Below, in pieces: positions 18,428 to 26,860 of a stretch of 64,000 nucleotides of DNA. How positions within the stretch are numbered: the first letter of the stretch is position 1; every line of letters begins with the position of its first letter. The notes beneath the pieces are model-generated. The model worked only from the letters and a program-made list of their open reading frames with translations. It was not told the DNA's origin and did no database searches. Source of the DNA: Mycolicibacterium sp. CH28 (GTDB taxonomy: Bacteria; Actinomycetota; Actinomycetes; Mycobacteriales; Mycobacteriaceae); assembly GCF_004745805.1 (NCBI RefSeq), contig NZ_SRLQ01000001.1:508110-572109 (forward strand), read 5' to 3'. The translations under genes and the position numbers were made by a program.

Positions 18428-20988
18428 GGCTTCGCTCCGTTGTTGGGTCGACGTGCGCGAACGGCTTTGTAGATCTCGAACCACGCGACGCCGGCAACCC
18501 CGGCTCCCACCGCGATGAGCCAGCCGAGTGGGGGGAGTGGGCCGAAGTTGAAGGCGTGCCGCAATGCGGGCACAGTCAGGATCAGGACGAGAAGGGCAGG
18601 TGCGCCGGCGAGGATCCATTTGAGGGCACCGTTGCGACGCTCCCGGAACGTCCGCCACACGGTGAGCCGCCAGGAGCGGTTCACCAGGATCAGGGCCACG
18701 TTACCGATGAGAAGCGTTGCGAAGGTGACGGAACGCACGACGTCGTCGCTGTGATGGCTCCACACGGCCCACAGGTAAACAAAGATCGTCGCTGTGAGCA
18801 CCGAAAGTCCCTGCAGACAAGCAATTGTCAGTACCCGCCGACCGAACATGGGTTCATCGACGTCTCGTGGTGGTACCGCCATGATGTTGGGATCGATCTG
18901 CTCGGCCTCGAAGACCACCGAACAGGCGGGGTCGATGATGAGCTCGAGGAAGGCGATCTGCACCGGCAGCAATACCAATGGCCAATCGGCGACGAATACC
19001 GGGATGAGCGACATGCCCACGATGGGCAGGTGAACCGCGATCACATATGACATCGCCTTGCGAAGGTTGTCGAAGATCCCCCGACCCTGACGTACTCCGG
19101 CGACGATCGACGAGAAGTCGTCATCGGTGATAACCAGTCCAGCCGATTCTCGCGCAACATCGGTTCCGTTGGCGCCCATCGCGATTCCAATATCAGCGGC
19201 CTTCAGTGCAGGTGCGTCGTTCACGCCGTCACCGGTCATGCCGACGACTTCGCCGTTGACCTGCAGCGCACGAACGAGCTGCAACTTCTGCTCCGGTACC
19301 ATCCTGGCGAACACACTGACCGTCCGAATCCGCTCGGCCAGCTCATCGGCGGGCATGGTCTGTAACTCGCGTCCGGTGATACAGCCGGCTTGATGATCCA
19401 GCCCGATCTCGCGGGCGATGGCCAACGCTGTCGCGGGGTAGTCCCCGGTGATCATGATGGTCCGTACGGACGCCCGGCGGCACTCGGCGACGGCATCGGC
19501 AACTCCGGGTCGCACCGGGTCGTGCAACCCGACTAGGCCGAGATAGCGGAAGTCGTAGTCGTGCTGGTGCTCCGGCAGGGCGGAGGCGGCATCGAAATAG
19601 GCGTAGGCCACCGCTAGCAGGCGCTGCCCGCCCGAGGCGGCATTCTCGACCTGCGCGGTAAGCGTGGTGAGTTGGTCGGCGTCGAAGTGGCACAGGTCTG
19701 CGATCGCCTCTGGTGCGCCCTTGGCGGCGATGACGAAGCGACCGCCGTCCGGTGAGCGCCACACGTGCGAGAGTGCAAGCAGTTTCTCCGACAGCGGGTA
19801 TTCGCGAACCAGCATCCAGTCCTCGTGCAGGTGTTCCGTTCCCGCCAGATGCTTGGCGCCCAGTTCCCGAAATGCCTTGTCCATCGGGTCAAACGGGTCG
19901 ATGGGTGAGGCCAGCACCGCGAATTCGGCGATCGTGTGCAGCTCTTCGGGCAGTGGCTGATCGTCGACCAGGTGGGAGCGCCCGTCGACGATGAACTCCC
20001 GCACCGTCATGCGGTTCATCGTCAGTGTTCCGGTCTTGTCTACGCACAGTGCGGTGGCGGATCCTAGGGTTTCGATCACCGGCGGACGGCGGGTCAGCAC
20101 GTGCTTCTGCGACATCCGCCAGGCGCCCAGGGCGAGGAATACGGCGAGCACGACGGGGAATTCCTCGGGCAGCAGTGCCATTGCGGTCGCGATGCCTGCC
20201 AGCAGACCGCCGAGCCAATGTCCCCGGGTCAGTCCGTACACCACCACGACCACTACGGCGGCCAGCACCCCGACGATGGCCAGCGCTGCGACCAGGCGGT
20301 CGATCTCGCGTTGCAGCGGTGTGCGTTCAGCTTTGATGGTGCGTAGCGCCGTGCCAATCCTGCCCAGCTCGGTTCCGGCGCCGGTTTCCTTGGCCACCGC
20401 AATGGCGTGACCCTTCACCGCCAGCGTGCCGGAGAACACCCATGGGGTGGCGTCACCGCCGGGCGGACCCATGGTGGCCGAGAGCTGTTGGCCCGAGCCG
20501 GCGACCTTGCGCACCGGGACCGATTCCCCAGTTAGGGCGGACTCGTCCACCGAGAAGTTGGTGCCTTCGACCAGCACCGCGTCGGCGGGTATCCGGTCGC
20601 CTTCGGCCAGCATGATGACGTCACCGCGGACCACATCGCGTCCGGCGATGCGGACCTGCTGGCCGTCGCGAATCACCAAGGCGCGCGGTGAGGACAGGTC
20701 GCGCAGCGCCGCCAGCGCGTTCTCGGTCTTGTGCTCCTGGTAGATCGAGATGGCCAGGACTACGAGGACGAATGCCATGAGCATCGCACCGTCGAGCGGC
20801 TCGGCCAGCAGGAAGTTGACGGCGCCCGCGCCAAGCAGTAGCAGCAGCATCGGCTGACGGACGACATCCCACGCCTCCTGCAGTAGGTTGCGTCGCTTAG
20901 CCGTCGGTAATTCGTTCGGCCCGTCGACGGATAGCCGCCGTGCCGCCTCCTGAGCCGACAAACCGTCAATCAGCGCCGGGGTATCCAT
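18424..20988 (-). CDS. Cation-transporting P-type ATPase
   Basis: An 854-residue P-type ATPase. In order: actuator loop with ALTGES (151-156), M4 motif PEEFP (274-278) instead of the calcium-pump PEGLP, phosphorylation site DKTGTLT (Asp317), nucleotide-binding KGAPEA (about 423) and hinge TGDGVNDAPAL (585). It ends in a membrane domain with FLELIIDPACSVVFEAE in the M6 region. It is related to the P2-type/CtpF-like pumps, and the exported ion cannot be told from the sequence. I chose ATG 20988. There is no SD; CACAAT lies seven bases upstream, so a leaderless start is possible. It is translationally coupled to the downstream LLM gene. Confidence 0.88.
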   Translation of the reverse strand: MDTPALIDGLSAQEAARRLSVDGPNELPTAKRRNLLQEAWDVVRQPMLLLLLGAGAVNFLLAEPLDGAMLMAFVLVVLAISIYQEHKTENALAALRDLSSPRALVIRDGQQVRIAGRDVVRGDVIMLAEGDRIPADAVLVEGTNFSVDESALTGESVPVRKVAGSGQQLSATMGPPGGDATPWVFSGTLAVKGHAIAVAKETGAGTELGRIGTALRTIKAERTPLQREIDRLVAALAIVGVLAAVVVVVVYGLTRGHWLGGLLAGIATAMALLPEEFPVVLAVFLALGAWRMSQKHVLTRRPPVIETLGSATALCVDKTGTLTMNRMTVREFIVDGRSHLVDDQPLPEELHTIAEFAVLASPIDPFDPMDKAFRELGAKHLAGTEHLHEDWMLVREYPLSEKLLALSHVWRSPDGGRFVIAAKGAPEAIADLCHFDADQLTTLTAQVENAASGGQRLLAVAYAYFDAASALPEHQHDYDFRYLGLVGLHDPVRPGVADAVAECRRASVRTIMITGDYPATALAIAREIGLDHQAGCITGRELQTMPADELAERIRTVSVFARMVPEQKLQLVRALQVNGEVVGMTGDGVNDAPALKAADIGIAMGANGTDVARESAGLVITDDDFSSIVAGVRQGRGIFDNLRKAMSYVIAVHLPIVGMSLIPVFVADWPLVLLPVQIAFLELIIDPACSVVFEAEQIDPNIMAVPPRDVDEPMFGRRVLTIACLQGLSVLTATIFVYLWAVWSHHSDDVVRSVTFATLLIGNVALILVNRSWRLTVWRTFRERRNGALKWILAGAPALLVLILTVPALRHAFNFGPLPPLGWLIAVGAGVAGVAWFEIYKAVRARRPNNGAKP

Positions 20989-21019
20989 GGCGCTGATTGT
21001 GTCGTACGTTGACGACGGT

Positions 21020-22402
21020 ATGAAGGCGTTCGGGGTGGCCTGGGATGCCTGGCGGACCACACATGGGGGTGCCGCGGCGGTCGCCGGCCGACAGGCGAGA
21101 CGGTTGCGGGCGCTGGTGGCGCATGCTCGCACTCATTCGCGGTTCTATGCCGAGCACTACCGGGGTGTGCCAGACGGTCCGGTGGGACCGTCCGCCCTGC
21201 GGTCGCTTCCGGCGGTGTCCAAAGCTGAACTGATGACCCGCTTCGACGAGTGGGTCGCCGATCCCCGGTTGACGAGGACGGCTGTCTCGGCGTTCGTTGC
21301 CGATCGCGCCAACACCGGACGGGACCTGTTCGGCGAGTACGTGGTCTTCACCACGTCCGGGTCCACGGGCGAGCCGGCGCTGTTGATCCAGGATCGTCGG
21401 GCGATGGCGGTCATGTTCGGGCTGACCTATGCCCGTTCCGCCGGGGTGTTGCCGCCCGGGCTGCTCCTGCGAGTTCTCGGCCATGGGGCGCGGCAGGCTG
21501 CGGTGTTCGCCACCGGCGGGCATTTCGTGTCGACCGTGATGTTCGAACGTCGGCTGCGCGCCCATCCGGTGCGGCGCCGCTACTCCCGCTTCTTCTCGGT
21601 GCTGGACCCGCTGCCGGAGCTTGTCGCCCATCTCAACGATTTCCAGCCGGTGCTGCTGGGTACCTATGCAAGCGCGCTCAGTGTGCTCATCGGCGAGCAG
21701 GAGGCTGGGCGGCTCAACATCAATCCGTTGGTCATCACCAGCGGGGGTGAACTGTTGCTGCCCAGCGTGCGACAGCGCGCACAGGAGGTGTTCGGTTGCG
21801 TGGTGACGGAGACCTACAACGCTTCGGAAGCCACCCCGCTTTCGCTGCCCTGCCGCGAGGGCATTCTGCACCTGAACACCGACTGGTATCTCGTCGAGCC
21901 CATCGACGCTTCCGGGGAAGTCGTGCCGGCCGGGCAGCGATCCGACTCGCTGCTGCTGACCAACCTGGCTAACTACGTTCAGCCTCTGATCCGGTACGAA
22001 TTGGGCGACAGCGTCGTCATCGGCGCCGATACGTGCGCATGCGGCAGTCCATTGCCGACCGTGACGCCGGAGGGACGGACCGACGAGCTGCTGACACTCC
22101 CTGCCCGAGCAGGTGGTGCGGTGATGCTGATTCCCATGGCGATCGCCACCGTGGTCGAGGAGACGCCCGGTGTGCTGCGCTACCAGATCGTTCAAACTGC
22201 TCCGGCAGAGCTCAGCGTGAGGCTCGATGAAGACGCCGGCAGCGACCGGTGCGCGGTCTGGACCGAGGTGCACCGGAGGCTCGAGGTTTTCCTGGCCGAC
22301 CAGCGCGCCGGTCCGGTGACCATCGCCCTTGCCCACGAGCGCCCCGAGGTAAATCCCCGCAATGGAAAGCTGCGCCACGTCCTGCGCGCTGGCGGTCGCT
22401 GA
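21020..22402 (+). CDS. Phenylacetate-CoA ligase-like adenylate-forming protein
   Basis: A PaaK/F390-synthetase-like ANL-superfamily protein, 460 residues from this start. The ATP-binding P-loop FTTSGSTGEPALL, the ETYNASEATPL motif and the RYELGDSV motif are visible, as is a C-terminal half with NPRNGKLRHV carrying the catalytic Lys. It should activate a carboxylic acid to an acyl-adenylate or CoA thioester; the substrate is unknown. An in-frame ATG at 20987 shares the CCATGG palindrome with the divergent ATPase start and is a real alternative. Neither start has a strong ribosome-binding site. Confidence 0.8.
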   Translation: MKAFGVAWDAWRTTHGGAAAVAGRQARRLRALVAHARTHSRFYAEHYRGVPDGPVGPSALRSLPAVSKAELMTRFDEWVADPRLTRTAVSAFVADRANTGRDLFGEYVVFTTSGSTGEPALLIQDRRAMAVMFGLTYARSAGVLPPGLLLRVLGHGARQAAVFATGGHFVSTVMFERRLRAHPVRRRYSRFFSVLDPLPELVAHLNDFQPVLLGTYASALSVLIGEQEAGRLNINPLVITSGGELLLPSVRQRAQEVFGCVVTETYNASEATPLSLPCREGILHLNTDWYLVEPIDASGEVVPAGQRSDSLLLTNLANYVQPLIRYELGDSVVIGADTCACGSPLPTVTPEGRTDELLTLPARAGGAVMLIPMAIATVVEETPGVLRYQIVQTAPAELSVRLDEDAGSDRCAVWTEVHRRLEVFLADQRAGPVTIALAHERPEVNPRNGKLRHVLRAGGR

Positions 22403-22525
22403 GACACCGTCAGAGCCCGGATACGGGCCTGACAGCAGCGTCACTGCGACCAGAGAGCCGGTGCTGTGGTCGGCGCCCAGGGCGCAGCGGCCAGCGTGGA
22501 ACACCAGGTCGACGAGGCGAAACGA

Positions 22526-24451
22526 CTAGAGCTGTTCGGGGCGAAGCATCGCCGCCTCGCGCATCTGCTCGGGAATCCCGAACCCGTCGACCAGCAGCTC
22601 GGCGTAGGGCCGCAGGGCGCGGCAGCGCTCGTTGATCCCGCGGGTGACAGCCTTGGCGCGTTCGGTGGACAGGAACCGGTGTTCGATGAACCAGGCCTTG
22701 TCGTCCTCGATCACCGACAGCGCGTAGAGATCGCACACCATGCCGAGGATGCGGCGGGCCTCCTGCCCTTCAGTCGACGCGTCCCCGCAGGCGTCGATAC
22801 CGGCCACGAACGCCTCGAGCACGATCCGGTCGATGTGGGCCGTCGCGGTGTGCAGGACGTGGTCCTGCACGGCGTTGAAGGCGTCGAAGGCGCTCATCTC
22901 CTTGGCCTTGCCCTGTAGGCGACGAGCCACCGTCGAGAGCAGGTACTGCTCGCGGTCCTCGAACATCTTGACCTGGGTGCCGCGGTTGAACAGGCTGCCT
23001 TCCTCCTCGTTGTCCTGGCGAGAATCGAGGATGGTTTGCATGATCGCCTCGGCGGCAGTCCTTTTCAGCACTCGGTCGCCGGCGAAGTTCGCCGCGAAAC
23101 GCACCCAGTCCACCGGGCTCATGCCCTTGATGTCGTCGGCGTAGGCGGTCAGCAGCTCTTTGGCCACCAGCTGGGTGAGTACATGGTTGTCACCCTCGAA
23201 GGTGGTGAACACGTCGGTATCGGCCCGCAGGGCGATGAGCCGGTTCTCGGCGAGATAGCCCGCCCCGCCGCAGGCTTCCCGGGCCTCCTGAATCGCGGCG
23301 CTGGCGTGCCAGGTGTTGGCGGCCTTGAGTCCGGCGGCCCGGGACTCCAGCTCGCGCTGTTCCTCGGCATCGGGGCCGTCGGCGGTCTGCAGGTCGTGCA
23401 GCTTGGACACCAGCTCGTTCTGGGCGAACTGCAGCGCATACGAGCGCGCGATGAGGGGGAACAACCGCCTCTGATGGGTCAGGTAGTCCATGATCAGCAC
23501 TTCGCCGTCGTCGCCCGGGGCGCTGAACTGCCTGCGCTGCAACGCGTATCGCACCGCAATGTCCAGGGCCACCCGGGCGGCTGCGGCGGCGCTGCCGCCC
23601 ACGGTCACCCGGCCGCGGATCAACGTGCCCAGCATCGTGAAGAACCGCCGGTCGGGGCTCTCGATCGGTGAGGAGTAGGTGCCGTCCGGCGCGACATCGG
23701 CGTACTTGTTCAGCAAGTTCTCCCGCGGGACGCGGACCTGGTCGAACATGATGCGGCCGTTGTCGACACCGGGCAACCCGCCCTTGTACTGGCAGTCCGA
23801 GGTGGTCACGCCGGGTAGGTCGATACCGTGCTCGTCGCGGATCGGCACGAGCAGGCAATGCACGCCGTGTGATTCGCCACCGGTGATCAGCTGGGCGAAA
23901 ACCGCTGCCATCTGGGCGGTTTCGGCCGCACCACCGATGTAGTCCTTGCATGACGTCGGGGTGGGGGAGTTGATCACGAATTCCTGGGTGGCCGGGTCGT
24001 AGGTGGCCGTGGTCTCCAGGGACTGTACGTCGCTGCCGTGGCCGGTCTCGGTCATTGCGAAGCAGCCCAGCAGGTCCAGGTCGATGATGCGCCGCACGTA
24101 GGCCTTGTGGTGCAGTTCGGTGCCCAGGTTCTCGATGGCCCCACCGAACAGGCCCCATTGCACACCCGCCTTGACCATCAGCGACAGATCCGACATGGCG
24201 AGCATCTCGATGCGGGTGACCGCCGCCCCTACGTCACCGTTGCCGCCGTGCTCCTTCTTGAAGCCATCCTCGGCAGCGCCGGCGGCGGCCATGATCGCCA
24301 GCTGTTCGGACACTTTTGCGCGGGCGATGGCGGTGTTGGGGGTGTAGTGCGGCCGGAAGACCTCGGTGGAGAGTTCGGCGCGCGTGGCGTTCTTGACATC
24401 TCGCCAGCGACCGTCGAGCGCGTTTCGGACATGCTCCGCAGTGGTGGCCAT
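22526..24451 (-). CDS. Acyl-CoA oxidase/dehydrogenase-like flavoprotein
   Basis: A 641-residue enzyme, longer than ordinary acyl-CoA dehydrogenases and closer to acyl-CoA oxidases. The FAD-binding strand motif CFAMTETGHGSDVQSLETTATYD, the TFEGDNHVLTQLVAKELL block and an ACX-like C-terminal helical half are present. It would oxidise an acyl-CoA to the trans-2-enoyl-CoA in beta-oxidation. I chose ATG 24451 (MATTAEHV); the frame is open further upstream without a ribosome-binding site. It is a single gene, divergent from the VIT transporter. Confidence 0.87.
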   Translation of the reverse strand: MATTAEHVRNALDGRWRDVKNATRAELSTEVFRPHYTPNTAIARAKVSEQLAIMAAAGAAEDGFKKEHGGNGDVGAAVTRIEMLAMSDLSLMVKAGVQWGLFGGAIENLGTELHHKAYVRRIIDLDLLGCFAMTETGHGSDVQSLETTATYDPATQEFVINSPTPTSCKDYIGGAAETAQMAAVFAQLITGGESHGVHCLLVPIRDEHGIDLPGVTTSDCQYKGGLPGVDNGRIMFDQVRVPRENLLNKYADVAPDGTYSSPIESPDRRFFTMLGTLIRGRVTVGGSAAAAARVALDIAVRYALQRRQFSAPGDDGEVLIMDYLTHQRRLFPLIARSYALQFAQNELVSKLHDLQTADGPDAEEQRELESRAAGLKAANTWHASAAIQEAREACGGAGYLAENRLIALRADTDVFTTFEGDNHVLTQLVAKELLTAYADDIKGMSPVDWVRFAANFAGDRVLKRTAAEAIMQTILDSRQDNEEEGSLFNRGTQVKMFEDREQYLLSTVARRLQGKAKEMSAFDAFNAVQDHVLHTATAHIDRIVLEAFVAGIDACGDASTEGQEARRILGMVCDLYALSVIEDDKAWFIEHRFLSTERAKAVTRGINERCRALRPYAELLVDGFGIPEQMREAAMLRPEQL

Positions 24452-24552
24452 ATGTGTAGGTAGCCCGCTTGATTCCCGGGCAAACGTCGGTGTGGCAAAC
24501 ACAGGTAAACCTGAGTCGATGTGGGCTTGGCGGCCCACGTTCAATTACGCAC

Positions 24553-25290
24553 ATGCCCGAGTCCGACGCCGGTACCACGCCGCACAGTGAGATCGCCCTG
24601 CCGCATGATGTCGACCACTCGCACGCCGATGTCACCGGTGGTTGGTTACGTGCTGCCACGTTCGGGGCGATGGACGGATTGGTCAGTAACACAGCCCTGA
24701 TCGCCGGTGTCGCTGCCGGTGCCGGCGCGCAGACGGTGGTGCTCAGCGGTGTGGCGGGTCTGCTGGCCGGGGCGTTCTCGATGGCTCTGGGCGAATACAC
24801 GTCCGTCACCACCGCCAACGAGCAGATCGACTCCGAGGTGCGCACCGAGCGACTGGCGTTCGAGCGTCATCCGCATGCCGAGAAGGTCGAACTCGTCGCC
24901 ATGTTGATGGACATGGGGCTGACCGAGGAGACCGCCCGCAAGGCCACCGAGGAGATCCACCTCGACGAGGACAAGGCGGTCCACTTCCACCTCGCCCAGG
25001 AGCTGGGCGTCGACCCGAGGGAGAAGCCGTCCGCGGTGGTCGCCGCGGTCTCGTCGTTCCTGCTGTTTGCGGTCGGCGCGATCATCCCGCTGCTGCCGTA
25101 CCTGCTGGGTGCCCAGGCGCTCTGGCCGGGCCTGGTGTGCGGCGGTGTCGGTCTGCTGTTGGCCGGAGCGACGGCGGCACGTTTCACCAAGGGCTCGATG
25201 TGGCTGGGAGCGGGACGGCAGTTGGCCTTCGGGGTCATCGCGATTGCGGCGACATTTGCGGTCGGACGTCTCGTTGGTGCTGTGATCTGA
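24553..25290 (+). CDS. VIT1/CCC1-family iron/manganese transporter
   Basis: A 245-residue member of the vacuolar iron transporter family. The first helices have FGAMDGLVSNTALIAG and AGAFSMALGEYTSVTTANEQ. A cytosolic, acidic metal-binding domain follows (about 95-155, with HLDEDKAVHFHLAQE), then three more hydrophobic helices. The family exports Fe2+ or Mn2+ from the cytosol. The ATG at 24553 was chosen; the frame is open to 24469. It is followed 24 bases later by the bestrophin gene on the same strand, which however seems to have its own promoter. Confidence 0.88.
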   Translation: MPESDAGTTPHSEIALPHDVDHSHADVTGGWLRAATFGAMDGLVSNTALIAGVAAGAGAQTVVLSGVAGLLAGAFSMALGEYTSVTTANEQIDSEVRTERLAFERHPHAEKVELVAMLMDMGLTEETARKATEEIHLDEDKAVHFHLAQELGVDPREKPSAVVAAVSSFLLFAVGAIIPLLPYLLGAQALWPGLVCGGVGLLLAGATAARFTKGSMWLGAGRQLAFGVIAIAATFAVGRLVGAVI

Positions 25291-25302
25291 TCGGCTAGCG
25301 CA

Positions 25303-25308
25303 TACGCT
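25303..25308 (+). promoter_or_regulatory. -10 element of a leaderless bestrophin transcript
   Basis: TACGCT matches TANNNT and ends six bases before GTG 25315. There is no Shine-Dalgarno sequence before this GTG, so the mRNA probably starts at the start codon. Confidence 0.5.
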
Positions 25309-25314
25309 GTCGCC

Positions 25315-26202
25315 GTGATTCGCAGCGTCGGGAAGTTGGGTCCCGCAAAGGTCGCGGGGATAGTGGCCTGGCGGTTGCGCTGGGATCTGCTCGCAATCGT
25401 GCTTGTCGCCATCCTTCTGGTCCCGGTTCCCGACACCACGCAGATCGACTACGCCGCGGCCGTGCTCTCCGTGCTGGGTATCGGCGCATCGGTGTTCATC
25501 GGCTTCCGCAACACCACCGCCTATAACCGGTGGTGGGAAGCCCGAACACTGTGGGGCAACGTCATCATCAACTCGCGCGCCATCCACAACGAGCTGGCGG
25601 CGGTGGACACCGGTTCGCCCGAGATGGCCACCGTTCTGGATCGGATGCGTCGACGGCAGGCCCGCTACTGTTGGCAGCTGGCTGCCGAATTGCGCGGTGT
25701 CCCACCCGTTGCGGGCGTCATCGAGCTGACGCCGGAGGATCCGGGCGACACTTCCTCGACCGACCTGCTGACCCGCCAGGCCGCCGACATCCAGCGCCTG
25801 ACTGCCGATGGTCAAGTCGACCCGCAGGCAAGGGTGATGCTGATGAGCGCCAATACCGGCCTGGTGAGTGCGCAGAGCGGCTTGGAGCGCATCCGCAACG
25901 AACCCATCCCGGTCCACTATGAGCTCTTCATTCGCGCACTGGCGTGGTTCTTCGCGGTGATGGCCTTCAGCCGGCTGGACGGGTCCTCGCATCCGATCGC
26001 CGGCATGGTGATCGGACTGCTGCTGATGATCGTGTTCATCGCCGCCGAACGCCTGGGCCACTTCATCGAGCAGCCGATGAACAACAGCGTCTTCGACATT
26101 GCGATGTACCGCTTCTGCGCCACCATCACCGGCAACCTGCTCGGTGCTGGACATCCGTTGGCGCAGCCACGGGAGAGCGCGAAGGCCACCGTCTGGATGT
26201 AG
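25315..26202 (+). CDS. Bestrophin-family anion channel protein
   Basis: A 295-residue bestrophin/UPF0187 protein. The diagnostic GFRNTTAYNRWWEARTLWGN is near residues 62-81 after two hydrophobic helices. Two further helices come after residue 200, followed by FIEQPMNNSVFDIAMYRFC. Bacterial bestrophins form pentameric ion channels. The GTG start is probably leaderless. It is next to the VIT transporter, but a functional link is not shown. Confidence 0.88.
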   Translation: MIRSVGKLGPAKVAGIVAWRLRWDLLAIVLVAILLVPVPDTTQIDYAAAVLSVLGIGASVFIGFRNTTAYNRWWEARTLWGNVIINSRAIHNELAAVDTGSPEMATVLDRMRRRQARYCWQLAAELRGVPPVAGVIELTPEDPGDTSSTDLLTRQAADIQRLTADGQVDPQARVMLMSANTGLVSAQSGLERIRNEPIPVHYELFIRALAWFFAVMAFSRLDGSSHPIAGMVIGLLLMIVFIAAERLGHFIEQPMNNSVFDIAMYRFCATITGNLLGAGHPLAQPRESAKATVWM

Positions 26203-26247
26203 GCGCCGCACGGTTGCGGTCGTCACGCCGTCGTGTCGGCGATCGGG

Positions 26248-26733
26248 CTATCTGGGGAAGGTGTCGAGATCGCCCAGCAGTCGATGCAGCGCCCCGACGG
26301 CCTTCGACAGAATGTCGCGGTCCTCGTGCGAGAGCTGCTCGATGCGGGGATCGATCACCGCGGCGCGGTCGGCCCGCACCTGGGCCAGGATCTGCTGTCC
26401 CTTCGGGGTGATGCGGATGCGTACGGCGCGTCCGTCGTCGGGGTCGGTGGTGCGAGCCACCAGCCCGGCGTCCTCAAGCCGGCGCACCTGGGTGGTCATG
26501 GTCGGCTGGGAGCAGTGGTCCAGCTCGGCCAGATCGGAGATCCGGGCCTCACCCTGGTCGTCGATCGTGCCCAGCAGCCGAGCCTGTGCCCAGGGCAGTG
26601 GCAGCCGGATACGCTGGGTGGCCAGCCGATTGAGCCTGGCCACGACGGCGAGCAGCTCGGATCCCAGGTGATCATGTGATGCAGATTCGGTGCCGGGCCG
26701 TTCTTGGGTGGGCGTCGGACTCATACGTCCCAT
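26248..26733 (-). CDS. MarR-family transcriptional regulator
   Basis: A 161-residue MarR regulator with the winged helix ARISDLAELDHCSQPTMTTQVRRLEDAGLVART and the wing DPDDGRAVRIRITPKG. Its counterpart in M. tuberculosis is probably Rv2327, which is also beside the ECF transporter genes. Divergent from the ECF gene by 127 bases. An AT-rich inverted repeat directly before its ATG is a likely autoregulatory site, so it may also control the transporter; this is inference. Confidence 0.9.
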   Translation of the reverse strand: MGRMSPTPTQERPGTESASHDHLGSELLAVVARLNRLATQRIRLPLPWAQARLLGTIDDQGEARISDLAELDHCSQPTMTTQVRRLEDAGLVARTTDPDDGRAVRIRITPKGQQILAQVRADRAAVIDPRIEQLSHEDRDILSKAVGALHRLLGDLDTFPR

Positions 26734-26737
26734 ATTT

Positions 26738-26754
26738 ACATAGAATCACTAAGT
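26738..26754. promoter_or_regulatory. MarR-type operator candidate
   Basis: ACATAGAATCACTAAGT is an imperfect inverted repeat (outer pair AC/GT, inner TAG/CTA, nine-base inner spacing) four bases upstream of the MarR ATG. It is in the only AT-rich stretch of this intergenic region. Confidence 0.4.
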
Positions 26755-26860
26755 TGTCAGATGCCGATGACCGTGGGTTTTCTCACAGCAAGCCCACAGG
26801 CGGCCTAGCGGCAGCAGGTCGAGCCGACTGCCGCCCCGCACAGGCTGGCAGAATCGGGGG

